In this document: positions 31,451 to 44,500 of the stretch, piece by piece
Layout of the letters: each line of letters starts with the position of its first letter
Position numbering within the stretch: position 1 is the stretch's first letter
Source of the DNA: Escarpia spicata
Lineage: Eukaryota; Annelida; Polychaeta; Sabellida; Siboglinidae
DNA length: 64,000 nt
NCBI GenBank assembly: GCA_963995525.1
Contig: OZ023206.1
Coordinates: 2,508,100-2,572,099 of the forward strand
Direction: 5' to 3'
Program-made: the position numbers and the translations under genes
The notes under the pieces: generated by a model
Told to the model about the DNA's origin: nothing
Databases searched by the model: none
What the model saw: the letters and a program-made list of their open reading frames with translations, nothing else

Positions 31451-33914
31451 TTAGTCAAACTCAGGGATGTCTTCGAAGTTGTATCCGTCGTAGCCCTTCC
31501 AGGCGTAGTAGGCGAGGTGGACATGGTAGGATCCAGGGATGAACATAAGCGCGCCCAGTATCAGCACGGGCCACGTCCTGTCTGAGTACTGTAACACAAC
31601 AACACACAGCATGTTTACTTGCTACTAGTAACAACATAAGCATAAGGTGGTGCCACTGTAACACAACAACACACAGCATGTTTACTTGCTACTAGTAACA
31701 ACATAAGCATAAGGTGGTGCCACTGTAACACAACAACACACTACATGTTTACTTGCTACTAGTAACAACATGAGCATAAGGCGGTGCCACTGTAACACAG
31801 CAACACACTGCATGTTTACGTGCTACTAGTAACAACATAAGCATAAGGTGGTGCCACTGTAACACAGCAACACACTACATGTTTACTTGCTACTAGTAAC
31901 AACATGGGCATAAGGCGGTGCCACTGTAACACAGCAACACACTGCATGTTTACGTGCTACTAGTAACAACATGGGCATAAGGTGGTGCCACTGTAACACA
32001 ACAACACACTGCATGTTCACTTGCTACTAGTAACAACATGGGCATAAGGTGGTGCCACTGTAACACAACAACACACTGCATGTTTACGTGCTACTAGTAA
32101 CAACATGGGCATAAGGTGGTGCCACTGTAACACAGCAACACACTGCATGTATATGTGCTACTAGTAACAACATGGGCATAAGGTGGTGCCACTGTAACAC
32201 AACAACACACTGCATATTTACGTGCTACTAGTAACAACATAAGCATAAGGTGGTGCCACTGTAACACAACAACACACTGTATGTTTACGTGCTACTAGTA
32301 ACAACATGGGCATAAGGTGGTGCCACTGTAACACAACAACACACTGCATGTTTACGTGCTACTAGTAACAACATGGGCATAAGGTGGTGCCACTGTAACA
32401 CAACAACACACTGCATGTTTACTTGCTACTAGTAACAACATAAGCATAAGGTGGTGCCACTGTAACACAACAACACACTGCATGTTTACGTGCTACTAGT
32501 AACAACATGGGCATAAGGTGGTGCCACTGTAACACAACAACACACTGCATGTTTATGTGCTACTAGTAACAACATAAGCATAAGGTGGTGCCACTGTAAC
32601 ACAACAACACACTGCATGTTTACGTGCTACTAGTAACAACATGGGCATAAGGTGGTGCCACTGTAACACAACAACACACTGCATGTTTATGTGCTACTAG
32701 TAACAACATAAGCATAAGGTGGTGCCACTGTAACACAACAACACACTGCATGTTTACTTGCTACTAGTAACAACATAAGCATAAGGTGGTGCCACTGTAA
32801 CACAACAATACACTGCATGTTTACGTGCTACTAGTAACAACATAAGCAAAAGGTGGTGCCACTGTAACACAACACACTGCATGTTTACGTGCTACTAGTA
32901 ACAACATAAGCAAAAGGTGGTGCCACTGTAACACAACAACACACTGCATGTTTACGTGCTACTAGTAACAACATAAGCATAAGGTGGTGCCACTGTAACA
33001 CAGCAACACACTGCATGTTTACTTGCTACTAGTAACAACATGGGCATAAGGCGGTGCCAACTTTAACACAGCAACAGACTGCATGTTTACGTGCTACTAG
33101 TAACAACATGGGCATAAGGTGGTGCCACTGTAACACAGCAACACACTGCATGTTTACGTGCTACTAGTAACAACATGAGCATAAGGTGGTGACACTGTAA
33201 CAATTGGTTTCCCTAGCATCATGTGGTGACGACCTAAACCCCTATAATGTAATGTATTTTGGGACATTACAAATTTACGCAACTAACCATAAACATAAGT
33301 TTTTATGATATAATAATAGTAATTACAGATATACCTAATAATATACATACATAGCACATTCACTCACCTTGGAGTCAATGTAGCCGGTGAATAGGAGGGA
33401 GCCAATGACAATGAGCAGTGAACCGCCCAGGAAGAGTGTCACCGCCAGACAGATGGCCTTGTATGGCACCACAGGGGGCGGCTTACGGAACTACAACAAA
33501 CAAGAGTACTGTGTGAGTATAAAACTTCCCCAACTGATCGGTGGATAGAATACGTAGCTCACAACAATCGCAGAAAACATGTAATGTTGTGAACAATTGA
33601 TTAATATCTGGTTATCATCTGTTACGATCTGATAGTAACCCAGAGGGAATTTTTAAAATAACAACTCTGCATTTCTTCAGATGGGTCGTGGATGAATCCT
33701 TAAATGTTTGGTGCTTAACTTATGCACATCTATTAACTCAATTAATCCCCAAATGTTTGGTGCTTGAGATGCCAACTGTCTAGGAGGAACACGTTAACAT
33801 ATGCACATCTATTAACTCAATGAAACAGTTAGATGGGTCGAGTCTCACCTGCAGGTCTGTGAAGCCATCGTCAGCCCTCGCCATGCGGTGGTACTTGGTG
33901 GCGTCTCTTGCCAT
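31451..33914 (-). CDS. TMEM230: TMEM230, transmembrane protein of endosomal/secretory vesicles (3 coding exons)
   Basis: Coding exons on the minus strand: 33849-33914 (22 codons, ATG 33912-33914), 33368-33490 (41 codons) and 31451-31588 (45 codons plus TAA). All junctions are phase 0 with GT/AG sites. The 108-residue product matches human TMEM230 (120 residues): a DDGFTDLQ N-terminus, then [11 protein letters not shown], a first membrane segment ([20 protein letters not shown]), a second ([18 protein letters not shown]), and the cytosolic tail [14 protein letters not shown]. In vertebrates it acts in Rab-dependent vesicle trafficking. A further 3' splice site just above the ATG (AG at 33940-33941) indicates an upstream non-coding exon. 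Intron 2 contains a 67 bp minisatellite starting at the exon 3 acceptor. Transcribed divergently from EXOC6, another vesicle-traffic gene. Confidence 0.95.
31589..33200 (-). repeat. 67 bp minisatellite in TMEM230 intron 2, about 24 copies, containing the exon 3 acceptor
   Basis: On the coding strand each unit ends in TGTTGTTGTGTTACAG, the same pyrimidine tract and AG that forms the true acceptor of exon 3 at 31589-31590. The array starts exactly there. Copies vary at a few positions (AAGCATAAGG/GGGCATAAGG; CAACAACAC/CAGCAACAC). Confidence 0.95.
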
Positions 33915-34043
33915 AGTGATGTCTCTTCACACTTGTGTCCTGTGGAACACAGCTGACAGTCAACAACAGGTCACAGCGGAGAGGGGTGGCTATTCCAAAG
34001 GTATTCAATTATGATTACCATTAAAAAGTACAAGAACAATTAT

Positions 34044-34770
34044 GGGCGATCTTTTACTTTCTGACCTAACCATGAAAACGACCACCTACAGCCGCCAAAC
34101 TTCTCCTCACATATCTTACATACATATACACACACTATGTTACAAAAATAATTATTTTACATTCCTACAACGATCAATTTTCGCAAAACAAACTCAAGTT
34201 AAACTCGACTTCTACGGCGGCGACTATCCGGTGCTCCGCGGTTACCGTAAAATTGATATTGTGTCGAGCTTCACAGAAATTCCGTACAATGGCGCTATCA
34301 TTACTGTACGCATGTTCGCGCGCGATATAAATATAATAATATATAGTTAATATTCATTAAACCATACTGATGATACTAGTCATGCCTTAATTAATCGAGC
34401 TACTTTTTAACTGAAACAATGCCAATAAAAAATTATTATAACTACCACACGCACACACACTCACGCGCCCGTATATATTAGCGATATATTATTATATTTA
34501 TGTCGCGCGCGAACATGCGTACAGTAATGATAGAGCCACTGTACGGAATTTCTGTGAAGCTCGACACAATATCAATTTTACGGTAACCGCGGAGTACCGT
34601 AGAAGTCAAGTTTTACTTGAGTTTGTTTTGCGAAATTTGATCGTTATAAGAATGTAAAATAATTCTTTTTTTAACGTAGTGTGTGTATATGTATGTAAGA
34701 TACGTGAGGAGAAGTTTGGTGGCTGTAGGTGGTCGTTTTCATGGTTAGGTCAGAAAGTAAAAGATCGCCC
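34044..34770. mobile_element. 727 bp foldback element with AATTAT target duplication
   Basis: The arms of about 300 bp are near reverse complements. Termini read GGGCGATC and GATCGCCC, and both flanks are AATTAT (34038-34043 and 34771-34776). It lies upstream of the TMEM230 ATG, in its 5' intron or promoter. No ORF. Confidence 0.85.
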
Positions 34771-34776
34771 AATTAT

Positions 34777-35546
34777 GTCTTGTCTTTTGCCTTTGGCTTT
34801 GGTGGAGCTTTCGTGACAGTGACACTGTCTGTCCGACTGTGTGCTATACTATAGTAACTGACACAGTGCGACATGTATTATAAAGTGGCACAGAATCTGA
34901 AAGAGTTACGGTAACTCGGAGATACAGTACACACAAATGTTGTTATATAATGTAGATGTCGGTCAACAGTCCAGTCACAAAAAACTCACACAACACAGAC
35001 ACGTGACTGAGACAGTGAGTGAGCGAGTCGAGTAATGCTGATATTTTTAGGAAAGAAAACCATAATATAACAAATGTATATATATTAACACTTCAATGTA
35101 TTGTACACCTACACCAGTATATGCACTTACTTCTTAAAAAACAACTAGAAAATAACGAAATCGTTAGATTATTTCAAAAACTATAACGAAATCACATAAT
35201 ATCAAATACTCAAAACATCGGATGTCAACAATTTGTCAACGCAGCATCGTGTACTTCCGGTGTATTTACAGCGCCATCTGATGGAGTTGTTTGTAACCAA
35301 ATCTACATCGATAACGGAAAGGACCGTGGCATGATGGACAACGACAGGCGATATATATATAATATCAGGATGAATATAATGTTATATATATATGTATATA
35401 TATATATATATCTTACATATATACAGTGTATATATATTACTTTTTTTATTGTGGATTTGGCTGTGTGTGAAGTGTCGGCATCTGGCGAATGAGCGCTGTG
35501 GCATCAGCGGATGTTGAAATGCGCATGACCGAGGAAGTGATTCATT
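34777..35546. promoter_or_regulatory. Shared region between divergent TMEM230 and EXOC6
   Basis: Probable promoter area and EXOC6 5' untranslated region. An ETS-like ACTTCCGG lies near 35253-35260. There is an AT run at 35352-35412 and no TATA box at an obvious position. Assignment is by location. Confidence 0.4.
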
Positions 35547-38500
35547 ATGGCGTCCGGGGAGGAGGAAGGGCTGGCGGAAGGGGGAGGAAAACTGTCAAAT
35601 TCTGCAAGAGATAGCGACTTTGTACAACAGGACCCAACCGTCGCTCAGCACGAATTACTGATCACCGAGATCGAATCTTCTGATGGCCATCTTGGAACAA
35701 CGCTTCGGTAACGATAGCATTTTAGTCCAACTTGGCGCTGGGCCCCACCGCCCACTGACACTGACTGTGCACTGAGTCTGAGGCTACTCCGTCTGCAACT
35801 TAAAGTTGCAAGTGCAACAATCCAACTTTAGTTCTAATCACTGAATCAGACAGTTTAGTTTGCATTAGTAGCCCCAACCCTTTATATGAACAAGTGCCCC
35901 ATGATTGACTAGTACTGTAGTAGTGACTACTTTCCGAGAGGTATTCAAATTGGGACTTTGCGGTTAACGTCAATAAAAATACCGTAAAATCTCAGAGCAG
36001 CTGTCCCTGTAAGTTATTGTAAAATTGTGAAGTACTAATATGGATCCATAAGTTAACGAAGGGGATTTTGCAACGGAAAGGTGTACACCAGTCAATCCGA
36101 ATCCGGTTTGCATAAACATACGCTGCTCATTTTATGCGTGCGATGCGGTAAATGTATGGGCGCAAACTAGCGCATACCGGGTTGCTATTTGGGTTTTAAA
36201 AGTATGCTAAGACACAATTTTTGTTATAAATATGCCGAGGATGATGTTGAATGATTGAATTTACACACTGAGGTATCAAATTTAAAAAAAATGTAGTTAT
36301 AACGGCAAAATCGAGGTAGGTCTGGATTCAACACAAGTGCCGCACTTCCATTCCAGTTTGATTTAAGTTCTTTGAAACAATATTGGCGTTTAGGCCACAT
36401 TTAGGCAGCCATCATCGCTAGACACGAATGCCATCTTAAGTGTCAGAATTCACCCATAAACAGTGGTGACTAATTTTTGTCTCTGTTGACAATGGCCACC
36501 CATAGCCTGTTATTAAGATACATTTGTGACTTATGAAGGCCTGTGATTTTTAATATGCTGCTCAAATGTGTGACTTAATTTGTAATGTCTTTGACAACAA
36601 TTACTTGGCGTGTGTTACAAGTACACATGGAATGCTTGCATACAAATGAAGGTTATGGGTTGATGTTGTAACAGCAGCTGTAAACTCTTCTACGTGATGC
36701 AGGAACGTCTATGATGGGGATGACCCGGATGCATTTCTTGAGCGCCTGGATCTCCGCATCAAGGCTCACGATAAGGAGATTGAGCGCATGTGTAACTACC
36801 ACTACCAGGGCTTTATAGAGTCCATCCGCAGTCTGCTGCAAGTGCGAACAGATGCAGACAATCTTAAGGTGATTCTTCACGCAAACTGCACTCTTCCAAA
36901 CAATTGTTCCAGGCTGTGAATTTAGAAAACAATTTTGCTTTGTATAAGTTGCATATTGATGTGATGATAATCAATTTATTATCTATCAATAGCAGGCCTT
37001 GACATTAAGGTTTTGAATCCACTGGCCCAGGGAGCCAGTAGATTTGAAAAGTTAGTGGCCCGCCTGTGAAAGTTACTGGCCCGGATTTCGTGTTACCGTA
37101 AAAAATACGCTCATTTTGAGGTGCAAAACATTATTAGCCTTTTTTATAATTTTACCAACAAAGTTGTTAGAAGTTACTATACACATATTGATTGTTCAAA
37201 GTGAGATGTCCAAAGCTAAAAATATTGTTCAAATGTGTACTTAGATGCATATATACAGTATTTGCCAAGTTTAAATACAGTGTGACCAGTGTGACAACAG
37301 CTATATATATATAGTCAGTCCGTGTCGGTAGTTGAGTTGACTCAGCTTACATGTACAGGTCAATCAAGGCATTAGACTATTTCATGATTCATTCACTAGG
37401 TGGCACCACAACAATTACAAGGCCATCACATTGCCCTTGCTGACGCAGCATTACATTTGGTTTCTGTCACTTTAGTCACTAGTTAAATTTGGATTTAAGC
37501 TGTATTCCTTTCATATATTTAGAGAAGAAAAAGCGTGCGTAATTCTAAAGTCGAGGCAGCTTCCAACCACCGTACAAAGTGTGTCCAAGGGACGCGGTAG
37601 GACTTAAAAAATGGCGTCTCATCAAAAACCTGCGCTGCCGGTGGTTAGAAAATGTATTCGATGGTTTTGCACGCGGTCGTCCGCATGATAAGTGTTGGAG
37701 TTTGGACTCATTATTTATCAGAATTAGTATCTACGTTATGTTTACAATGTCCTAAAACTGAGTCGCGTCTAAGAATTATGTCGAACTGCATCTGATAACC
37801 GATGCGGTTGTGCCGTGACCGCCGCTTCGTCTTGGCGGCGTTCGGGAACCGGAAACCAGTGGTCCGTCGGGACAGTAAAATATAAGAACTGGTGGCCCGA
37901 ACTGGCCCGACAGCTTCAAAAAAGGCGTCGGGCCATCGGGCCAGTGTTAATGTCGAGGCCTGAATAGTAATGATAGCAAACAGGTCAGCAGGGCTATTTG
38001 CTGCACATAAAATAATCTTCACAGATATGCTTTTCATTTTGTAATTGTACTTATTTACTGACATAGCCTCAACAATCATTGAAAATATCAGCATTGTTTG
38101 TGGATTCATTCATTTAGGAATCAGCTGTCTCCCAGGCCACACAATGGCAGCACCTATGTTATGGTTGGATACTGCTTTCCCCAAATATTTGTCAAACCCT
38201 GACACCATCGCAATAGTAATAATACAGCTGTTGTCGTACTAACGTATAAAGCTATCTGCGGTAGTCACCCCTCCTTCTTATGCAGGTAGAAGTGAACTTA
38301 TACTATGATAGAAATGATACTTCTGATGTGCAGGTAAACATGCTGACCAAATGTGTTACGTAGTGCAGGTAAACATGGTGTGCAGGTAGAAATACTACCT
38401 GTGTTGCATGTAGACATGGTGTGCAGGTAGAAGTTCTACTTGTGTTGCAGGTGGAGATCAAGACGACCAATGAGCAGCTGCAGAGGTCAGGTCTGAGTCT

Positions 38501-41500
38501 GATGGCCAAAGGACAGGAACTGGTGACATACCGCAAGATTGAACGCAACATCGACTCTGCCATTGAAACCCTCAACCTGTGTCTACCTGGTGGGTCCATC
38601 TGTCTCATGTACATGGCACAGCCTACCTGTGACTGTCTCTTTCAAATATGATAATTATGTCATCTTAGGCCACACCAATTTGATTGTTAGGATTACGGAT
38701 TTTTCAGACAATTTTGTTAGGGAGGAGGGGGGAATAAAAATTAAAAAGTCATTGCATGCGAAAGATGTTTTGTGTAAATACATTAATTGTCATATGAGCC
38801 ATACGGTACATTGCTAAACAATTCTTTTAGCCTTGTATCAAAACTTACTAGACACGTACTTTTATGAAAGATTAATAAAAGTTGAAAACTATTAGAATTT
38901 AGAATAATAAGTACTGATAACAAGACTTGGCAGATACCATTATGGTGTGTTACCATTACAGCCATAAACATGTACATTAAAGGGAGGATATATCTTGCTG
39001 TGATAATATTAATTTGACTGGCATAATTAGGATTTGATTGTCGTACCTTCAAATATAACTACAGTATTCTGTTCCGAAGTAAAGCAATGCGATGCTGACA
39101 TTGAAGAGAGTGTCTACAACCCGTTTTTCCAGCGTGCTAACTTGATTGGTCAAAATCCGATATTCAGATTTTTGCATGTAGACAGAATGAGCATCGCGTT
39201 AAACATGCGCACGTTACTGGTTTAATGCCTGTGTTGCGAGTTGGCAGTTTATTTTCTTTATTGCTATTTTGCATCGTGTCTAAAATATCAGCCTTCGGGT
39301 TGCCTTTTCGCTACATTTCAGTAGCACTAACGTTGTCGTCGTTCAAGAAAATAAATGTTTTAAACGTTGAGTTGCTCACATAGCATCCGCAAGGTCAAGG
39401 ACACTCGTTCTATGCCAACACATACTTTCAACACCAGAGCGGCATTGCTATAAACACGGACAATTTAAATTTTTTTACTTTCTTTTGGGAAGCAGCGCCA
39501 AACTTAAATTTCTTGAGCTCACTCACTGAACTCAACATATGACATCAGTTTATAAAACATGATTATGATATCTGTTTTAATTTCCAGGTGTCCACCTGTG
39601 AGTATTCTACATGGTGCATGGCAAGGACAAACAGTGTTTACTGCTTGTGATTGGTCAATATTGTGTTGTTACATGCTGTGCCACCTAGTGGTATTGGTAT
39701 TTAAGACAATATTTAATTTTTGCGTGACATCTCGGGTTTCTTTCTTGCAGTGCTCGAGACTTATGGCAAACTGCGGGAACAGATGAAGAACAAACGGTGA
39801 GTGAGTGAGTGACTGGGTGAGTGAGTATATATGCAGTATGACATTACTGCTACTAATAACAATGTTTCCCCTGGTATATGACAAGTGAGGCGGACCGTCT
39901 TGCCCAAAATATGCCAAAATTGCTGCCTTGTTGCTATTTGATGTGCCCATTTTTGTTTGTTCTTTCGCGATATATTCAGCGTCGAAATTCATTTCTCATA
40001 AAAGATGCCTATTGCCCCAAACCGTGTATACTAACGGGTTATCAATAACTTGGGTTAGCCAATGATACGTTTTCTCAGAAATTGGATATATACTAAACAA
40101 CTTATACTTTTTTTTTATAAAAAGAACACAATTTGATAAACGTTCTTGCGATTAATAGAAACATAGCATTGTAGCATTCCAGAAATGACTGTTTAATGAA
40201 TTGCATAGCATGCTAGCAACAAATAAAATATAATCAGGTCTGCCTGGAAGTAAAGTGTTAAGCACTTTGAGCAGTCCTTAGGACTGGATACTGCGGTATA
40301 TAGAAACTTACCTTTTACTTTTTAGTCCTTTGGCCGAAGGTCCAAGGGACTATTGCCATCACTCTGCGTCCGCCGTTAGCTGCCGTATCTCAGAAACCGT
40401 TCAGCAACTTTTTCTCTAATTTTGCATAGACATATCTTAGGGCACTGCCACTATGCACGAGAAATCTGTATTTGATTGAATCATTTTAAGGGCTCCCTAG
40501 GGTCTCCAAGGACCCCAAAATTTGTAAAAATGTAACATTTGGCCTATTTTTTCAAAAACTGTTCAACTTTTTTTCTAATTTTGCATAGATGTATCTTAGG
40601 GTGCTGCCACTATATACAAGAAATCTGTATTTGATTGATTCATTCTAAGGGCCCCCAAATTGCAAACGTTTTACATTATCTAGTGATGTGGTTTTGAGAA
40701 TGGCCCTTGAGACCACCCCCAACAGTAGATGTTGTGTATTGTGCCACAAAGTCAACAGCTGTGACTAATCTATACAGCTTAGTCCATTGAGACCTTGACT
40801 AATCTTTAATTGGTCACAGCACCCAGGCAGAGTAAACACACTTGACCCCTGTTAGACTGAACAGTTGCCTAACACTTTTAAACTGTATCTTCAAAACTAT
40901 TGATTTACTATAATTGCAAGTTGTGTTTATTTTGATGTTCATTTAATTATTATAAAATGGTGTGACTGTGGTGTCTATTGGTTAAAGATGTATTGTCTGT
41001 AGAAACCTGTAGGTGACAAACATAGAAAATTAATATTCTGTCACCTGTAGGGGACAAATATAGAAAATTAATATTCTGGACAACTATAGAGTGAAATATC
41101 CTACACTTTATTTATATCAAATGCATTCTACTGTTCTGTTTACGCTTGCCATGCCTTGTGTAGACATGGTACTGTGTAAATCAATTGTATCAATATAGAC
41201 TAATAATTACAGATTCACAATATAGTTGACACCTGAAACAACCAAATGTCAACCATTAGAAGAGTTGACATAGTTCCGCTATACACAAGCAAGAAATCTG
41301 TATTTGATTGAATCATTCTAGTGTCATCAGCATACAGTAGAATATACATTTTCTACATCATCATCACTAAGGTTGTTGTAAATTTAACCAGCTGCCATGT
41401 CAAGTCCGTTATAATTGTGACTAACAGTGTTCAAAATTATTCAGGTAAATAGCAAATAACAAAGGACACAAGTTTTCTCCTTGCCATACCTCTACACATG

Positions 41501-44500
41501 AGAAGAAGGTTGACACAGCCTGGCCCTGATTTATACAAGATTTAGCATTTTTGTACATGTTGTATACAACTTTCAATACAGTACCATTAATACCGAATGA
41601 AATTATCTTAGACCACAGGGAGGACCGGTCTACTAAATCAAATGCTTTCTTATAATCGATGAAGGCACAATAAAGCCTTTTGCGTCGAGACAAATACAAT
41701 TCAACCAATACCCCTATTTGAACACTGCCTGTTCTTCACCTATTACATTCGCTTGGTTTAGGTATGTGGTCAGTCTGGTGTTCTGAACAATCACTAAAGA
41801 TTAATGAACACTTGTGCAGAATGTCACCCACTTGGAAGGTTTAATTGATCTATTCAGCAATGAGGACACTGCTTAGGCCTCACTCTGGACACTGTCACTT
41901 ACAGTGTTGTGTATTGTCTTAGTTGGTGCATTGAGCTAATCTACTTGACCATGAATCAGTGGTGGCTCTGGTTGTGTATTACACCCAGCTGTGGAGCTAA
42001 GATTCTCTGCCTGCTATTGTTTGATGGAAACTGTGAATAATCTGTATTTGGTCACTGGCAGTAGCTTGTGTCAACAGACAGCATTAAGCCACTAGACCCC
42101 TATTAAACTGGACAGTTGCCTGTAGGTTTTAAACTGTGTCAAACAGTGAGTCTACCTTTTGCTCTCAGATAATCTGTCCTTTTAGTTTTACACATGAAGA
42201 CATAATCTGGCATAACTTGATAAGTCTTTGTAGCAGCACATTTGTACTTCCAGCGTATCATTGCATACATATTACATACTGTGTGCCACATTTGAATGTT
42301 GTGCATGTAATATTTCCATGCAATCCATTTGCATATATAATGTAAAACCTCAACAGCCATTTTCTTCATTTTCACTTTTTGATCCCTACCATGTTCAATG
42401 CTCCATAACTTTGCAATTTTTTAAATTTTAATTTTTGAAACCGTGTATAGCACCCTACCAAACCTTTACAAGGATGTAAGAAAACAATGTTACAATTTTT
42501 CCGACTTATCACTCATTTGGTCAGCTGGGGTCACATATAGACGTATTAGTCCAAAGGACTTCAGGGCCACTTAGCCCATTTTTTACTGACTCTGTCAGCG
42601 TGGTAACAAGGCCTAGGGTTAGGGCAAGAAAAATATCACCACAACCAAGTACCAGTGATCAAGTGGAAACCACACCTCAGCTGAGTACCAGTGGTCAAGT
42701 GGAAACCACACCTCAGCTGAGTACCAGTGGTAAAGTGGAAACCACACCTCAACACGATGAAACAATCATGATTACTGACTTTTATCAATCATAATTATTA
42801 CTTTTTCAAGTAGTGTCTTGTTGTTTTATATCTTCCCCTCTATATTCAAGGGTAAATGTTAAAACATACCTCAGAATGCACCATTTTTAAGCTAGTTTAA
42901 AAAAATCTCTGGGGAAGCATGCCCCCGGACCCCCCTAGCAACACTTCGCACCTCATCACCCCTACTACCTCGTCCACTATTTTACCCAGGGGACACACTG
43001 TAATAATTTATAAAATGTTATATTTTAGTTCAACAATCATATAATTGGGTAACTGTTGCAGGTACTACCCCACCCTCTAGACCCTCATGTAATGGGGTAT
43101 GTTGCAGGTACTACCCCACCCTGTAGACCCTCATGTAATAGGGTATGTTGCAGGTACTACCCCACCCTGTAGACCCACATGTAAAGGGGTATGTTGCAGG
43201 TACTACCCCACCCTGTAGACCCTCATGTAATGGGGTATGTTGCAGCTACTACCCCACCCTGTAGACCCACATGTAATGGGGTATGTTACAGGTACTACCC
43301 CACCCTGTGGACCCTCATGTAATGGGGTATGTTGTAGATACTACCCAGCCCTGAAGACCCTGGAGCAACTAGAACACACGTACCTGCCGCGGGTGAGCAA
43401 CTACCGGTTCTCAAAGGTGATGTGTGACACCATCCCTCACCTGAGGGACAACATCAAGGAGGCGTCAATGTCCGACCTGAAGGATTTTCTGGAGAACATC
43501 CGCAAACACTCGGACAGGATCGGAGAGACTGCCATGAAGCATGTGTGTTCTCCTTCACCGTCTTCTCTCCTCATTTCACATTCATGATATGTCAGTTTTT
43601 GATTAAGATTTTGATAAGTCATAGTGGCAGTGTCTTGTGTAACAGTCCTGAGACTCTGATCTGTGTGACACTTGACTGTTATGGTGAATAATTGATACAG
43701 TAATCTGTGTGATAGTGACTGATGACAGTTATTGAATCTAGCCAATAGTAATCCATGAATTAATCTTTCTCAAAGTTGCTTCTGTTAGTGCCCAAACCCT
43801 CTGTTTCCCTGACACTCTTTTTCCCTGTCTGACACCTTCTCTCTCTCCCATCTGTCTTTCCCCCAACACTCTCTCATCTGTTCCCTGTTTCCCCCTGTCT
43901 CAGGCGGCAGAACAGGCCCACATGGATCCATCCCTGGCCATGAAGAAGGGGAAGAAGCGGAAAGCCCCACGTCCTCCCAACCCCTTCACAGGGAAGGTGG
44001 AGGAGGAGGAAGACAAGGGGAAGAACCCATTCAACGACGAGGAGCCCGACCCGGCAGAGGTGGGAAGTAACCTTCAGTGTATACATGTTGCCGTTGGATA
44101 CGTGTAGAATATTGAATAAAACAGGTTTAAAAAAGAATTAATAGTGCTTATTTTATAAAGCACCATATTCATAAACAGTATGTAGTTTCATACATAAAAC
44201 TAAAACTGTACTATAACGGCCAGTTAAATTGCCATGTGTCCCTGTTCCCCAGGCTGCTGCCACAGATCGCAACATTTCTGGGTGTCTGCAGGTTTTAATA
44301 TTGATTTTAAATATAAGTTGTTATTTATAGGTGACAAACATATAAAATTAAGGCCAGACACCCCAGGTGAAATGGTGTTTTTTGACAAAAATACTGAAAA
44401 TTTTTCTGCCAGATTATTATACCTTTGTATGCATACTATCAATAAAGTTCACTTTTATGACAATTATGTACCTCTAAGTGAGTTTTAGTCATGGATCAAG

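Noticed and set aside
42600..42794. 64-codon ORF with repeated STSGQVETTPQL
   Set aside because: A 36 bp tandem repeat within intronic repeat sequence. No splice sites support an exon.
43785..44086. Minus-strand ORFs over EXOC6 exon 6
   Set aside because: Antisense of a genuine exon.
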